The translations under genes and the position numbers were made by a program. Under the pieces are notes generated by a model. It was not told where the DNA came from, searched no databases, and was given only the letters and a program-made list of their open reading frames with translations. Positions 17,313 to 25,753 of a stretch of 49,751 bases of DNA are shown here, one piece after another; within the stretch, counting starts at the first letter, position 1; each line of letters opens with the position of its first letter. This DNA comes from Henriciella sp. (GTDB taxonomy: Bacteria; Pseudomonadota; Alphaproteobacteria; Caulobacterales; Hyphomonadaceae). The stretch covers positions 52,959 through 102,709 of the forward strand of contig DUBH01000019.1 of NCBI GenBank assembly GCA_012960415.1, written 5' to 3'.

Positions 17313-17801
17313 CTAGCCGCACCTTGGGATCGTCAGCCCGGCAGGCAGGCGGGTCGCCTGATCACCGCATGCCTGGCGCAATTGTGCTTGCGTCAGACCT
17401 TTGGCGAGGCGGAAGTCTGCGCCGGAAAGATTCGCGCCAGCAAGGCTGGCGCCCGCGAAGTTTGAAGACCCGAAATAGCCACCGACCAGCGTTGCGCTTT
17501 CAAGGTTCGCATTCGAGAAATTCGAGGCGTTGAACCGCACGCCGAACATGTTGGTGACCGAAAGGTTGGTGCCGCGCAAATTCCAGTTGTCGAAAGTGGA
17601 CAGCTGCATGTCGCTCTGGCGAAGGCGTGCACCTGAGACGTTGATGTTGGCGATATCGAGATAGGCAAGATCTGCCTGGAAGAGGTTGCATCCGGGGCAG
17701 GATTGGCCGTTGCGCACCTTGGTGATTTCGCTGGCGTCCTGCGCCGTTGAAGGCAAGGTGAGGGCGGCAAACGCGAAAGCGGTCAGGAAATGTTTCAGCA
17801 T
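17313..17801 (-). CDS. Exported pentapeptide-repeat protein (second of two)
   Basis: 162 residues with a signal peptide (about 1-20, LTLPSTAQ). Then comes QSCPGCNLFQADLAYLDIAN, the same Cys-X2-Cys-(D/N)L entry motif as its neighbour. About 15-20 pentapeptides follow (for example NASNFSNANLESATL and NFAGASLAGANLSGADF). It ends QACGDQATRLPAGLTIPRCG, again a Cys...PAG...Cys cap. It is shorter than the first copy but has the same plan, so the pair probably arose by duplication. Both are on the minus strand, 81 bases apart, downstream of the TSCPD gene. Function is unknown. Confidence 0.87.
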   Translation of the reverse strand: MLKHFLTAFAFAALTLPSTAQDASEITKVRNGQSCPGCNLFQADLAYLDIANINVSGARLRQSDMQLSTFDNWNLRGTNLSVTNMFGVRFNASNFSNANLESATLVGGYFGSSNFAGASLAGANLSGADFRLAKGLTQAQLRQACGDQATRLPAGLTIPRCG

Positions 17802-17869
17802 GGCACACCTGTGGAGCTGGGAATGAGACTTACCCGGCTCTCACGCAATCGCGCTGCCAGATTCCCCAC

Positions 17870-20149
17870 TTAGTTGAATCCGGATTCAGAGCGTGTCGGT
17901 TCATTACATGTTGCGCAATGGGCCACACGCTCGTCGCCGGTCGCCATCAGCGTGAAGCTTGAACAGTTCGGGCACGGGTCGCCCAGATAGTCTTCTTCAT
18001 CCTCATCCTCCTCGCTGGCGGACGCAGATGCCGCTTCGTCGCGTTCGGCGCGCTTGCGATCCAGAATGACGATATTATCTGGCAGCTGACCGCGAGAGAA
18101 GCCGCGCGAAATGAACTGGACCGCCTCATCGGGAAGCGGTTGCGGCCCTTCGCGGGTGCCATCCTTGAGGCCGCGGCCAAGGCCATCATGACTGACATCT
18201 TCGCCAAGTTCAGCAAGGTCATCACGGCGCAGATAGGAGATGGCCAGCTCCCGGAAGATATAGTCGAGGATCGAGGTTGCCTTGGTGATACGATCATTGC
18301 CTGTCACTTCACCTGCCGGCTCGAACCGGGTGAACACGAACGCGTCGACATATTCATCCAACGGCACGCCATATTGCAGACCGAGAGACACGGCGATCGC
18401 GAAATTGTTCATCAGCGACCGGAAGGCAGCGCCTTCCTTATGCATGTCGATGAAGATCTCACCCAGTGCTCCGTCGGCGAATTCGCCAGTGTGAAGGTAG
18501 ACCTTGTGGCCCCCAACGGTTGATTTCTGGATATAGCCCTTGCGGCGGTCTGGCAGTCTCGTGCGGCGGGCTGGCTTGCCGGTCGCGTCGAGCCCATCCG
18601 GGCTGAAGCCCGCCTGCGTCATCGCCCGGGCTTCTTCGGCGTGAAGGTCCTCAGCAAGCTCCATGATCGCGTTCATACGGTCCGATGCTGCGCCGTCTTC
18701 AATACGGTCGCGGGCGCGCAGATAAAGCGCAATGCCAGCCTCAAGGGCGGCTGCGCGGTCGTCATGCTCGTCCCAATCGCTCGCATCGACGCAAACAAGA
18801 GCGCCGCTTGCGGCGAGCGGCACGGCCACAGCAAATTCGAAAGCGCGGGGAACAGGCAGTGTGATGCCATGCTTGAGCAGTACTTCGCGCGCAATCGTTT
18901 CCGAGGCCGCACCCACGGCCGCATCTGCGGCGGCGATCTCGTCATCGGAAAAGCCGATCATCCCTAGAAGGGGGCGCCCATCTGTATCAAAGCTTTCAGG
19001 CGCAAGCTTGAGACGCGAAGCAATGACATCGTCGCCCAGAACCCAGCGAGAGAAGGCCGCGCCTAGTGGCAGGCCTTCCTTCAGCGCATTACGCACGCGG
19101 ATGATCGCTTCGCCTGAGAAACCGCGGGCCTTCAGCGCGTCGCTATCAATGCCGTCCAGCCTGTCGAGGTCACAGCCTGCATCAAGGGCGCTGCGCAATT
19201 CGTCTGCGGCTTCAGGCGACAGGCGCAGCAGCGCCGTGATGGCGGCGGGCGAAGGACTTGCGCCTGCCTCCTCTGCCGCCTGGACGAGCGCAATTTCGCC
19301 CGACAGGCCGCCGCTTGTGGGCGCAAATTCTGTTTCATCGCTGGCCCGCAGAGGCATGGCAGCGAGGCGCAGGCCACTGACAGGTTTAAAGTCGTCTACG
19401 TTCGCACCAAGCAGCGTTGCTGTTTCAGCAGAAAGCTTCCAGCCAGATACAAGGCAGGCGAGCGCCTCACAGAGCGCGCGGCCTTTCTCGACGAATGAAG
19501 CGTCGTCCGTTGCGCCAAGCGCGAGCGCGCCCGCCGCAACGCCGTGCAGGATGACCATCACAGCTTCATCCGGCACAAGCTTTGGAAGCGAGGCCAGCGT
19601 GTCATGCAGCAGGCTGGCTTCCAGGCCTTGCTCTGAGATGAAGGCTGAAACGTCCAACGCGCAGGCGGGCATGTCGCCAGAGGGGACAGTGCCTGGCCAG
19701 ACACTGAGGCTGATACCTTCGTCGAGGGCGTGATCTGCGAGGGTGGGGACATCCAGATACTGCGACGCCTCAAGACCAACGGGCAGCTGCTCGTTGGTCG
19801 CCATGGCGCTGCTTCTCAGCCAGCGCTCTAGGCCCAGGAAACCATCAGGGTGGGTGATGCCCGCTTCGATCATTTGCGCGGGCAGCCCCGCGTTCAGCGC
19901 TTCGGCGAGCTCTGCATTCTTCGGGGCAACACCCAGCTGTTCGACCAGATCGGCGAGACCCAGCCGTGCTTCCTTTTCTAACCGGTCGCTCGTGCGCGAA
20001 TCCATCGCCTCGCGAAGCGCAGCCGTTCCGTCTGCGGCAAAACGCCTTTGCGGCAGCAGAACGAGCGTCTCTAGCGGCAGGACCGGACTGACGCGTCCTG
20101 ACTGCATTGCATCACGGAAGACCTTGTCTGCATGCTGCTGTCGGCTCAT
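17870..20149 (-). CDS. TSCPD-domain protein derived from class II ribonucleotide reductase, no catalytic barrel
   Basis: 759 residues. Residues about 538-648 match the C-terminal TSCPD domain of vitamin-B12-dependent NrdJ very closely ([58 protein letters not shown]). The tail has a zinc-ribbon pattern with Cys726, Cys729, Cys745 and Cys748, like the NrdJ tail. Upstream, [20 protein letters not shown] (about 365-385) and [11 protein letters not shown] (about 405-415) look like degenerate versions of the linker before the NrdJ TSCPD domain. I find no B12-binding or active-site cysteine region. The N-terminal 300 residues are acidic and alanine-rich and not recognised. Best read as an NrdJ paralogue that lost catalysis; a regulatory role is inference. 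Confidence 0.8.
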   Translation of the reverse strand: MSRQQHADKVFRDAMQSGRVSPVLPLETLVLLPQRRFAADGTAALREAMDSRTSDRLEKEARLGLADLVEQLGVAPKNAELAEALNAGLPAQMIEAGITHPDGFLGLERWLRSSAMATNEQLPVGLEASQYLDVPTLADHALDEGISLSVWPGTVPSGDMPACALDVSAFISEQGLEASLLHDTLASLPKLVPDEAVMVILHGVAAGALALGATDDASFVEKGRALCEALACLVSGWKLSAETATLLGANVDDFKPVSGLRLAAMPLRASDETEFAPTSGGLSGEIALVQAAEEAGASPSPAAITALLRLSPEAADELRSALDAGCDLDRLDGIDSDALKARGFSGEAIIRVRNALKEGLPLGAAFSRWVLGDDVIASRLKLAPESFDTDGRPLLGMIGFSDDEIAAADAAVGAASETIAREVLLKHGITLPVPRAFEFAVAVPLAASGALVCVDASDWDEHDDRAAALEAGIALYLRARDRIEDGAASDRMNAIMELAEDLHAEEARAMTQAGFSPDGLDATGKPARRTRLPDRRKGYIQKSTVGGHKVYLHTGEFADGALGEIFIDMHKEGAAFRSLMNNFAIAVSLGLQYGVPLDEYVDAFVFTRFEPAGEVTGNDRITKATSILDYIFRELAISYLRRDDLAELGEDVSHDGLGRGLKDGTREGPQPLPDEAVQFISRGFSRGQLPDNIVILDRKRAERDEAASASASEEDEDEEDYLGDPCPNCSSFTLMATGDERVAHCATCNEPTRSESGFN

Positions 20150-20315
20150 ATCGTCTATCTCTCACATCGGTGTCGGCCGGTCCTCTTCATCGCCTGATGG
20201 GTGATGCAGAAGGCTTGACGGCCCGTTACAGATATTGTGAGCCGATCCATAACTGGATTCGCCGCAGGACCTGCTCCATATTCCAGATTGCGCACAGAAG
20301 TTTCAGGATCGCGAT

Positions 20316-20705
20316 ATGCTCAAACTCTTCACTTGGTGGAATGGCGTCACGCTAGGCGGCCTCTTCGATATCAAACGCCGTAGCGATTACGTCGGCACCG
20401 ATGATTACGGCAACAAGTACTATGAGGACCGCAAGGTCTCCATCGAACGCCGCAACCGTCGCTATGTCGTCTATAAGGGCCTCGCAGAGCCGTCCAAAGT
20501 GCCTGCGGAGTGGCATGGCTGGCTTCACCACACGCTGGATGAGCCACCAACCAAGACGCCGCTCAATCGCCGCGCATGGGAAACCGACCACAAGCCAAAC
20601 ATGACAGGCACGCTGTTTGCCTACCGCCCGAAGGGTGCGCTCAGCGAAGGCGGAAACCGCCGCAAGTCTGATGCTGATTATGAGGCTTGGACCCCAGATG
20701 CGTGA
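20316..20705 (+). CDS. NADH:ubiquinone oxidoreductase subunit NDUFA12 family
   Basis: 129 residues matching the B17.2/NDUFA12 accessory subunit of complex I, which in bacteria occurs mainly in alphaproteobacteria. Typical segments are FTWWNGVTLGGLFDIKRRSD, YVGTDDYGNKYYEDRK, RRYVVYKGLAEPSKVPAEWH, and GWLHHTLDEPP, with the PNMTGT segment near the end. It binds at the peripheral arm near the quinone site. It overlaps the next gene by eight bases and starts the NDUFA12-MCE-DUF2155 run. Divergent from the TSCPD gene across 166 bases, in which I could not identify a convincing promoter. Confidence 0.95.
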   Translation: MLKLFTWWNGVTLGGLFDIKRRSDYVGTDDYGNKYYEDRKVSIERRNRRYVVYKGLAEPSKVPAEWHGWLHHTLDEPPTKTPLNRRAWETDHKPNMTGTLFAYRPKGALSEGGNRRKSDADYEAWTPDA

Positions 20706-21357
20706 ATCCGTTCTCGAAACAATCATCGGCGCGCTCGTGCTGGGCGTCGCCGCTTTCTTCATGTGGTTCGCCATCGGCAACGGCACCGATCGCGCGGAAG
20801 CTTCGTCAGGCACGGTAGAGCTAGGCGCGCGCTTCAACAGTGCAAAGGGCATCAATGTCGGCACGGAGGTCAGCATGGCTGGCGTTAAGGTCGGCACGGT
20901 GCGGAATATCCGGCTGAACACCGAGCGCGCCGAAGCGCTTGTAACGCTCGCTATAAGCCGCGACCTCGTTCCGCTGGACGATGGTACAACTGCGCGCATC
21001 CAGTCCGAAGGCCTTCTCGGTGGGAATTACATCAATCTCGAGCCAGCGTCCGGCTTTGGCCAGATCGAGCCTTGCCCGCAAGGTGAGGAGCTTTTTGGCG
21101 AAACCGGTTGCGGTGAGATCCTCTACACGCAAGGCAGCGTCGACCTTCTGACGCTGATGGCGTCATTTGCGAACGGGGGCGGTGATGATGATAGCTCATC
21201 GTCGTCCGGCTCATATGACGATGGGATGGACACGCCGGCTTCAGATCGCAGCGACGCTAACGCGTCAGAAGATGATGCCGATCTGGACACAGAATCTCCC
21301 GATTCCGATGGCTCTGTCAGCGAGACCGAGGACGATTCGGCAGGAGACTCACAGTGA
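20698..21357 (+). CDS. mlaD: MCE-domain (MlaD-like) lipid transport protein with acidic tail
   Basis: 219 residues. One N-terminal membrane helix (about 8-27, IIGALVLGVAAFFMWFAI) anchors a single MCE domain (about 40-125: VELGARFNSAKGINVGTEVSMAGVKVGTV, GLLGGNYINLEP). MlaD proteins form periplasmic hexamers that carry phospholipid between membranes. The last 55 residues are an acidic Ser/Asp-rich low-complexity tail (SSSSGSYDDG, DADLDTESPDSDGS). The usual partners MlaE, MlaF and MlaC are not adjacent, so the rest of the transporter must lie elsewhere. The start ATG at 20698 lies inside the end of NDUFA12. The end overlaps DUF2155 by ATGA. Confidence 0.88.
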   Translation: MRESVLETIIGALVLGVAAFFMWFAIGNGTDRAEASSGTVELGARFNSAKGINVGTEVSMAGVKVGTVRNIRLNTERAEALVTLAISRDLVPLDDGTTARIQSEGLLGGNYINLEPASGFGQIEPCPQGEELFGETGCGEILYTQGSVDLLTLMASFANGGGDDDSSSSSGSYDDGMDTPASDRSDANASEDDADLDTESPDSDGSVSETEDDSAGDSQ

Positions 21358-21959
21358 AACGCCTTTTCTGCACCGCAGCCATTGCCGCGCTGACCCTGAG
21401 CGGGGCTGCCGCGCAGGAAGACACAATCTCTGACGAAAGCTCCGCCGAGACCGAAATGGCCTCGGACCAAGAGATGGAAGAGGAAGAAGAGGCGAGCAAC
21501 GCGCCGAGTTATTCGCAGGAACGGATGGCGACGCTGCGGGCGCTGGACAAGATTACGGGTCGTTCCGCTGACTTTGAGATCGAAGTCGGCAACCCAATGG
21601 TCTTCGGCGTGCTTGAAATCGACCTCAAGGTCTGTTTCCAGACGCCGCCTGAGGAGCCGCCGGAGAGCGCCGCTTTCCTCCAGATCGTGGAGGCTGACTA
21701 TGTCGAGACCAACACGCTCACAGAGCCACGCCTCGCATCTGAGGTCCGCGCCGAGATGAGCGATGTCGAGGCACCTGCTGACGCTCCGGCCGTGACCGAA
21801 ATCGAAGAAGATGCAACGGGGCCGCTATTCTCTGGCTGGATGTTCGCGTCGACGCCGGGTCTCAGCGCGCTCGAACATCCTGTCTATGATGTCTGGGTAA
21901 TCAGGTGCAGGCAGCCTTCGCCGGAAAGCCTGTCCTCGCCGGTCGTACCTGACGAATAG
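21354..21959 (+). CDS. DUF2155 exported protein
   Basis: 201 residues with a signal peptide (about 1-20, SGAAAQ). A Glu-rich low-complexity stretch follows (EMASDQEMEEEEEAS, about 35-50). The conserved domain then begins: MATLRALDKITGR, FEIEVGNPMVFGVLEIDLKVCFQTPPEEPPESAAFLQI, and later PLFSGWMFASTPGLSALEHPVYDVWVIRC. This is the DUF2155 signature of alphaproteobacteria. An insert of about 45 residues (120-165) and a short tail lengthen it. Function is unknown. Start coupled to mlaD (ATGA). Its last 76 bases overlap the aat gene on the other strand. Confidence 0.88.
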   Translation: MKRLFCTAAIAALTLSGAAAQEDTISDESSAETEMASDQEMEEEEEASNAPSYSQERMATLRALDKITGRSADFEIEVGNPMVFGVLEIDLKVCFQTPPEEPPESAAFLQIVEADYVETNTLTEPRLASEVRAEMSDVEAPADAPAVTEIEEDATGPLFSGWMFASTPGLSALEHPVYDVWVIRCRQPSPESLSSPVVPDE

Positions 21960-22552
21960 AAGTCGCCTTCATGCGATAGCGCCGCTTCAAGGCGCTTCAT
22001 GAAGTCTGCCTTTTTCATTTCTATCAGTCCGAACTGCTCAAGGTGCGGATTGTGAAACTGCGCATCCAGCAACTGATATCCGCCAGCAATCAGACGGGCG
22101 ACGAGATGGACCAGCGCGATCTTTGATGCGTCGGTTGCGCGCGAAAACATGCTCTCGCCAAAGAATGCCGCACCCAGCGAAACGCCATAAAGCCCACCGA
22201 CCAGATCCCCATCCTCGTCCCAGCACTCAATTGAGTGGGCATAGCCGCGCTTATGGAGCGAGCTGTAGAGGTTCTGGATCGGCACGTTGATCCACGTCGT
22301 GGGACGATCAGCGGTGCCTTCAGCGCAGCCTTCCATGACGCGGCTGAACGCCTGGTCGATGGTGACGCGGTAAGGGTCCTTGCGGACCGTCTTGCGCAGG
22401 CGCCGCGGTACGTGAAATTCATCTAGCGGGAGAACGCCCCTGATCTCCGGAGAGATCAGGAACAGGTTCATGTCCTCGCGCGAATCGGCCATGGGAAAGA
22501 CTCCCTGCCGATAGCAGTCGAGCAGCATGTCCGCATTGAACCGGTCTGACAT
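21884..22552 (-). CDS. aat: Leucyl/phenylalanyl-tRNA-protein transferase
   Basis: 222 residues. It adds Leu or Phe to N-terminal Arg or Lys of proteins, marking them for ClpAP (N-end rule). Markers are CYRQGVFPMAD (about 12-22), FHVPRRLRKTVRK (about 46-58), the DRPTTWIN segment (about 82-90), CWDEDGDLVGGLYGVSLGAAFFGESMFS (about 110-137) and QFHNPHLEQFG (about 164-174). It ends ITQTS, a usual family ending, so the 76-base overlap with DUF2155 is real for both proteins. It is followed upstream by accC and accB on the same strand. Confidence 0.95.
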   Translation of the reverse strand: MSDRFNADMLLDCYRQGVFPMADSREDMNLFLISPEIRGVLPLDEFHVPRRLRKTVRKDPYRVTIDQAFSRVMEGCAEGTADRPTTWINVPIQNLYSSLHKRGYAHSIECWDEDGDLVGGLYGVSLGAAFFGESMFSRATDASKIALVHLVARLIAGGYQLLDAQFHNPHLEQFGLIEMKKADFMKRLEAALSHEGDFYSSGTTGEDRLSGEGCLHLITQTS

Positions 22553-22576
22553 ATGTCCAGCGTTCGTTGAGGCCGC

Positions 22577-23917
22577 TTATTTGGCAGCGAGGAAGCGCTC
22601 CAGCCAGTGAATGTCGTATTTGCCGTCGACGACGTCCTGGGCTTCGACGAGGCGCTGGTGCAGCGGCAGCGTCGTATTCACGCCCCCGACCACCATTTCG
22701 TCGAGCGCACGCCGCAGGCGCATGATGCACTCATTGCGCGTCCGACCATGCACGATCAGCTTGCCGATCAGGCTGTCGTAGTTTGGCGGGATCTTGTAGC
22801 CGGCATAGGCTGCGCTATCGAGGCGTACATCCGGGCCGCCCGGCGCGTGGAAGTCGGTGATCGTGCCGGGGGACGGTGCAAACGTCTCTGGATGCTCAGC
22901 ATTGATCCGGCACTCGATCGCATGGCCGACGAGCATCACGTCTTCCTGCGTGAAGGAGAGCTTCTTGCCGTCGGCAATGCGGATCTGTTCGCGCACCAGA
23001 TCGATGCCGGTGATCATTTCTGTCACCGGGTGTTCCACCTGCAGGCGGGTGTTCATCTCGATGAAGTAGAAGTTCCCATCCTCATAGAGGAACTCCATCG
23101 TGCCGGCACCGCGATAGCCAATCTTCGCAACTGCGCGCGCGACGATCATGCCGATCTCTTCACGCTGGGCCTGATTGAGGGCAGGGGACGGCGCTTCCTC
23201 AAACACTTTCTGGTGGCGACGCTGCAACGAGCAATCGCGCTCCCAAAGGTGCGCCACGTTCCCGTGCTCGTCAGCGATCACCTGGATCTCGATGTGGCGC
23301 GGTGTTGTCAGGTATTTCTCAAGATAGACGGCGTCGTCGCCAAAGGCAGCTTTCGCTTCATTCTTGGCTGCGCGGATCGAATTCTCGAGATCTTTTTCTG
23401 TCTTGGCGACACGCATGCCGCGCCCACCGCCACCGGCAGCAGCCTTGATCAGGACCGGATAGCCGATCTTCTTGGCAATCTTCTTGGCATCGCCAATGCT
23501 GGAAACACCGCCATCGGAGCCTGGAACGACAGGTACCCCAGCATCGATCATCGCCTGCTTGGCAGCGATCTTGTCGCCCATAGTGCGTATATGCTCGGCT
23601 TTTGGACCGATAAATATCAGGCCGTGGGCCTCAACCATTTCGGCAAACTGGGCGTTCTCGGAGAGGAAGCCATAGCCAGGGTGAATGGCGTCAGCATTGG
23701 TGATCTCGGCGGCGGCAAGGATCCGTGATTTCTTCAGATAGCTTTCAGAAGACGGCGCAGGGCCAATGCAGACGCTTTCGTCCGCAAGGCGCACAGCCAT
23801 AGCGTCGCGGTCAGCTTCGGAATGGACCACAACGGTGGAAAGGCCCATTTCCTTGCACGCGCGGTGGATGCGCAGGGCGATTTCGCCGCGATTGGCGATG
23901 AGGACTTTCTCGATCAT
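22577..23917 (-). CDS. accC: Acetyl-CoA carboxylase biotin carboxylase subunit
   Basis: 446 residues, standard for AccC. It carboxylates the biotin of AccB with ATP and bicarbonate, the first step of fatty-acid synthesis. The biotin carboxylase N-domain starts [20 protein letters not shown]. The ATP-grasp domain has the glycine-rich loop [13 protein letters not shown] (about 160-172). [20 protein letters not shown] (about 285-304) is the catalytic metal-site block. The C-domain starts near 335. It lies ten bases downstream of accB. Confidence 0.97.
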   Translation of the reverse strand: MIEKVLIANRGEIALRIHRACKEMGLSTVVVHSEADRDAMAVRLADESVCIGPAPSSESYLKKSRILAAAEITNADAIHPGYGFLSENAQFAEMVEAHGLIFIGPKAEHIRTMGDKIAAKQAMIDAGVPVVPGSDGGVSSIGDAKKIAKKIGYPVLIKAAAGGGGRGMRVAKTEKDLENSIRAAKNEAKAAFGDDAVYLEKYLTTPRHIEIQVIADEHGNVAHLWERDCSLQRRHQKVFEEAPSPALNQAQREEIGMIVARAVAKIGYRGAGTMEFLYEDGNFYFIEMNTRLQVEHPVTEMITGIDLVREQIRIADGKKLSFTQEDVMLVGHAIECRINAEHPETFAPSPGTITDFHAPGGPDVRLDSAAYAGYKIPPNYDSLIGKLIVHGRTRNECIMRLRRALDEMVVGGVNTTLPLHQRLVEAQDVVDGKYDIHWLERFLAAK

Positions 23918-23927
23918 GCCGCTAGCC

Positions 23928-24404
23928 TCACTCGATGACGATCAGCGGTTCGCCGAACTCCACAGGCTGGGCGTCCTGCACGATGATTTCCTTCACCGTG
24001 CCGGCCTGCGGTGCTTCGACGGGGTTAAACGTCTTCATGGCCTCGACCAGCATCAGCGTGTCGCCCTTTTTCACCTTGTCGCCAACCTGAACGAAGGCTT
24101 TCGAGCCCGGCTCAGGCGAAAGATAGACGGTGCCGACCATCGGGCTGGTGACGGCGTTGACGGAGACTGGTGCTGCGGTCTCTGCCGGTGACGGAGAGGC
24201 GGCTGGTGTGGCCGGGGCTGCAGCCGGGGCCGGCGCTGCTGCATACTGGATCGGGGCGGGGGCGGCTTGCATCGGGCTCGCCTTGCTGACCCGGATGCGA
24301 AGGCCTTCATGCTCGACTTCAACCTCGCCAAGGTCTGCATCCCGAAGGATCGCGGCGAGTTCCCGGACTAGGCCGGTGTCGAGGCTGTTCTTTGCGGTGC
24401 TCAT
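23928..24404 (-). CDS. accB: Biotin carboxyl carrier protein of acetyl-CoA carboxylase
   Basis: 158 residues. The N-terminal helical part (about 1-45) is followed by an Ala/Pro-rich linker (about 48-80, low complexity, [20 protein letters not shown]). The biotinyl domain is at about 82-158. The biotinylated lysine is in [14 protein letters not shown], near residue 124. I take the ATG at 24402-24404, as MSTAKN is the usual kind of opening; an in-frame ATG at 24422 would add six residues. It forms accB-accC with aroQ just upstream, a conserved order in alphaproteobacteria. Confidence 0.95.
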   Translation of the reverse strand: MSTAKNSLDTGLVRELAAILRDADLGEVEVEHEGLRIRVSKASPMQAAPAPIQYAAAPAPAAAPATPAASPSPAETAAPVSVNAVTSPMVGTVYLSPEPGSKAFVQVGDKVKKGDTLMLVEAMKTFNPVEAPQAGTVKEIIVQDAQPVEFGEPLIVIE

Positions 24405-24418
24405 CAGATTGCGTGTCC

Positions 24419-24850
24419 TCAAGCTTTCATTCTTATCGCAGCTTCGAGCGCGACTTCATACCCATGAGGGCCTAGCCCTGCAATCGAAGCCATAGCTGCG
24501 GAAGCCACATAATTTGTCTGGCGAAACGCTTCGCGCGCCGCCGGGTTTGACAGGTGAACCTCAATCAGAGGAGCGGTGCAAGCGCGCAAGGCATCGTGCA
24601 GCGCGACAGAGGTATGCGTATATGCTCCAGCATTGAGGATCAGGCAGCTTGCCTCGCGGGAGGCTTCCTGGACCCAGTCGACCAGCTGGCCCTCACTATT
24701 GGTCTGGCGGAACTCCAGCGCTCTTTCGCCCGCTTTTTCTCGCAGACGTGATTCGATGTCCGCGAGCGTGTCGCGCCCATAGATTTCCGGCTCACGTGTA
24801 CCCAGAAGGTTGAGATTAGGTCCGTTAAGGACATAAATCGGCTTGTTCAT
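24419..24850 (-). CDS. aroQ: 3-dehydroquinate dehydratase, type II
   Basis: 143 residues. It dehydrates 3-dehydroquinate in the shikimate pathway. Markers are [19 protein letters not shown] (about 6-24; the catalytic Tyr is in EIYG), [14 protein letters not shown] (about 45-58), [17 protein letters not shown] (about 73-89) and [14 protein letters not shown] (about 97-110, His region). The ATG at 24848-24850 is chosen because [12 protein letters not shown] is the family start; longer in-frame starts run into the thiS promoter region. It is 14 bases upstream of accB and divergent from thiS. Confidence 0.96.
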   Translation of the reverse strand: MNKPIYVLNGPNLNLLGTREPEIYGRDTLADIESRLREKAGERALEFRQTNSEGQLVDWVQEASREASCLILNAGAYTHTSVALHDALRACTAPLIEVHLSNPAAREAFRQTNYVASAAMASIAGLGPHGYEVALEAAIRMKA

Positions 24851-24913
24851 GGCTTCCGTTTGCGCGCGTTTCCAAGGCAAGGCAAGCCATTGATCCCGAG
24901 AGGAGTGCTCCAG

Positions 24914-25114
24914 ATGCAAGTGTTCGTGAATGGTGATGAATTCCAAATCGAGGATGGCGCGAGCCTGTCTGATCTCGTTGCAAGGCTGACCGATGATCCA
25001 CGTGGCATGGCCATTGAGCGCAATCGGGAGATCGTACCGAAGTCGCTGCACGCGTCGACCATACTGGAGCCGGGTGACAGGCTCGAAGTTGTGCAATTTG
25101 TCGGCGGCGGCTGA
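24914..25114 (+). CDS. thiS: Sulfur carrier protein ThiS
   Basis: 66 residues of ubiquitin-like fold ending VGGG. The C-terminal Gly-Gly is adenylated and thiocarboxylated to carry sulfur for thiazole synthesis. [22 protein letters not shown] and the final [16 protein letters not shown] are standard. The ATG at 24914 follows AGGAG at 24901-24905. It is near thiG but separated from it by an SRPBCC gene. I saw no TPP-riboswitch core in the 63 bases upstream. Confidence 0.93.
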   Translation: MQVFVNGDEFQIEDGASLSDLVARLTDDPRGMAIERNREIVPKSLHASTILEPGDRLEVVQFVGGG

Positions 25115-25189
25115 CCTTCCCTAACGGTCTGCCTTTTAGCCGCCCAAGTGCGGTGATAGGCCTCCAAGTAGATTTATCAGGAGCATGTC

Positions 25190-25687
25190 ATGGCGAAAAA
25201 GATGAAAACGCTTGAGGAAGTTGGCGAAGCGTTCATCGCGGATCCGTCCAAGACGAAGCTTGTGCGCCATGAGTTCCCTTTTCCTCGCGAAGTCGTCTGG
25301 AATGCACTCCTTGACGGCGAAACCTGGACGAAATGGCTGCCCATCACAAAGGTCGAATGGACGTCGCCGCAGCCTTTCAAGGTCGGCACGACGCGAACGG
25401 TCTGGATTGGTGAACAGGCCGTCGAGGAAGTCTTCTTCGCCTGGGAAGACAACAAGCGCATGGCCTTCCGCTTCGACAAGACGACGCTTCCCTTGAAAGC
25501 GTGCGTCGAGGACTATCAGCTTGTGAATACACCGGGGGGCTGCCGTCTCGACTGGCGCTTCCGGGCCAAGGCCCCCTTCGTTCTGGGGCCGCTCATCTCA
25601 GGTCAGATGAAGTCGGGCATTAAGAAGGGCCTGCCACAACTCGAAGCCTATATTCGCGATAACCCGGCTAAGTTCGGTCTTTCCTGA
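25190..25687 (+). CDS. SRPBCC (START/Bet v1-like) family protein
   Basis: 165 residues. From about residue 22 it shows the SRPBCC opening KLVRHEFPFPREVVWNALLDGETWTKWLP, then a beta-sheet region, and a C-terminal helix (SGQMKSGIKKGLPQLEAYI, about 137-155). This fold binds hydrophobic ligands in a deep cavity. The ligand cannot be told from sequence. The start follows AGGAGC at 25180-25185. It lies between thiS and thiG on the same strand, with 75 and 66 bases around it, so it may be co-transcribed, but nothing shows a thiamine role. Confidence 0.82.
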   Translation: MAKKMKTLEEVGEAFIADPSKTKLVRHEFPFPREVVWNALLDGETWTKWLPITKVEWTSPQPFKVGTTRTVWIGEQAVEEVFFAWEDNKRMAFRFDKTTLPLKACVEDYQLVNTPGGCRLDWRFRAKAPFVLGPLISGQMKSGIKKGLPQLEAYIRDNPAKFGLS

Positions 25688-25753
25688 TCGGCATATCAGT
25701 TCTGACACCCGCCCCCCTAGCGTTGCACGGGATTGTCACATACCTAGCAGGCC

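Noticed and set aside
18732-19733. 333-codon Ala/Ser-rich frame on the plus strand inside the TSCPD gene
   Set aside because: Low-complexity Ser/Ala/Arg composition typical of an antisense shadow; the minus-strand protein has the NrdJ-like signature.
20211-20245. TTGACG at 20215-20220 as a -35 element before NDUFA12
   Set aside because: The best -10-like TATTGT follows after only 12 bases, too short for a normal promoter.
22607-23728. Long open frame (373 codons) on the plus strand opposite accC
   Set aside because: It is antisense to the secure accC gene, and its composition (many His, Arg and Asp) is that of a mirrored GC-rich gene. No family motif.
24180-24270. Repeated GCC/GGG blocks suggesting a repeat element
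   Set aside because: It is the Ala/Pro-rich flexible linker of AccB, normal for the family.
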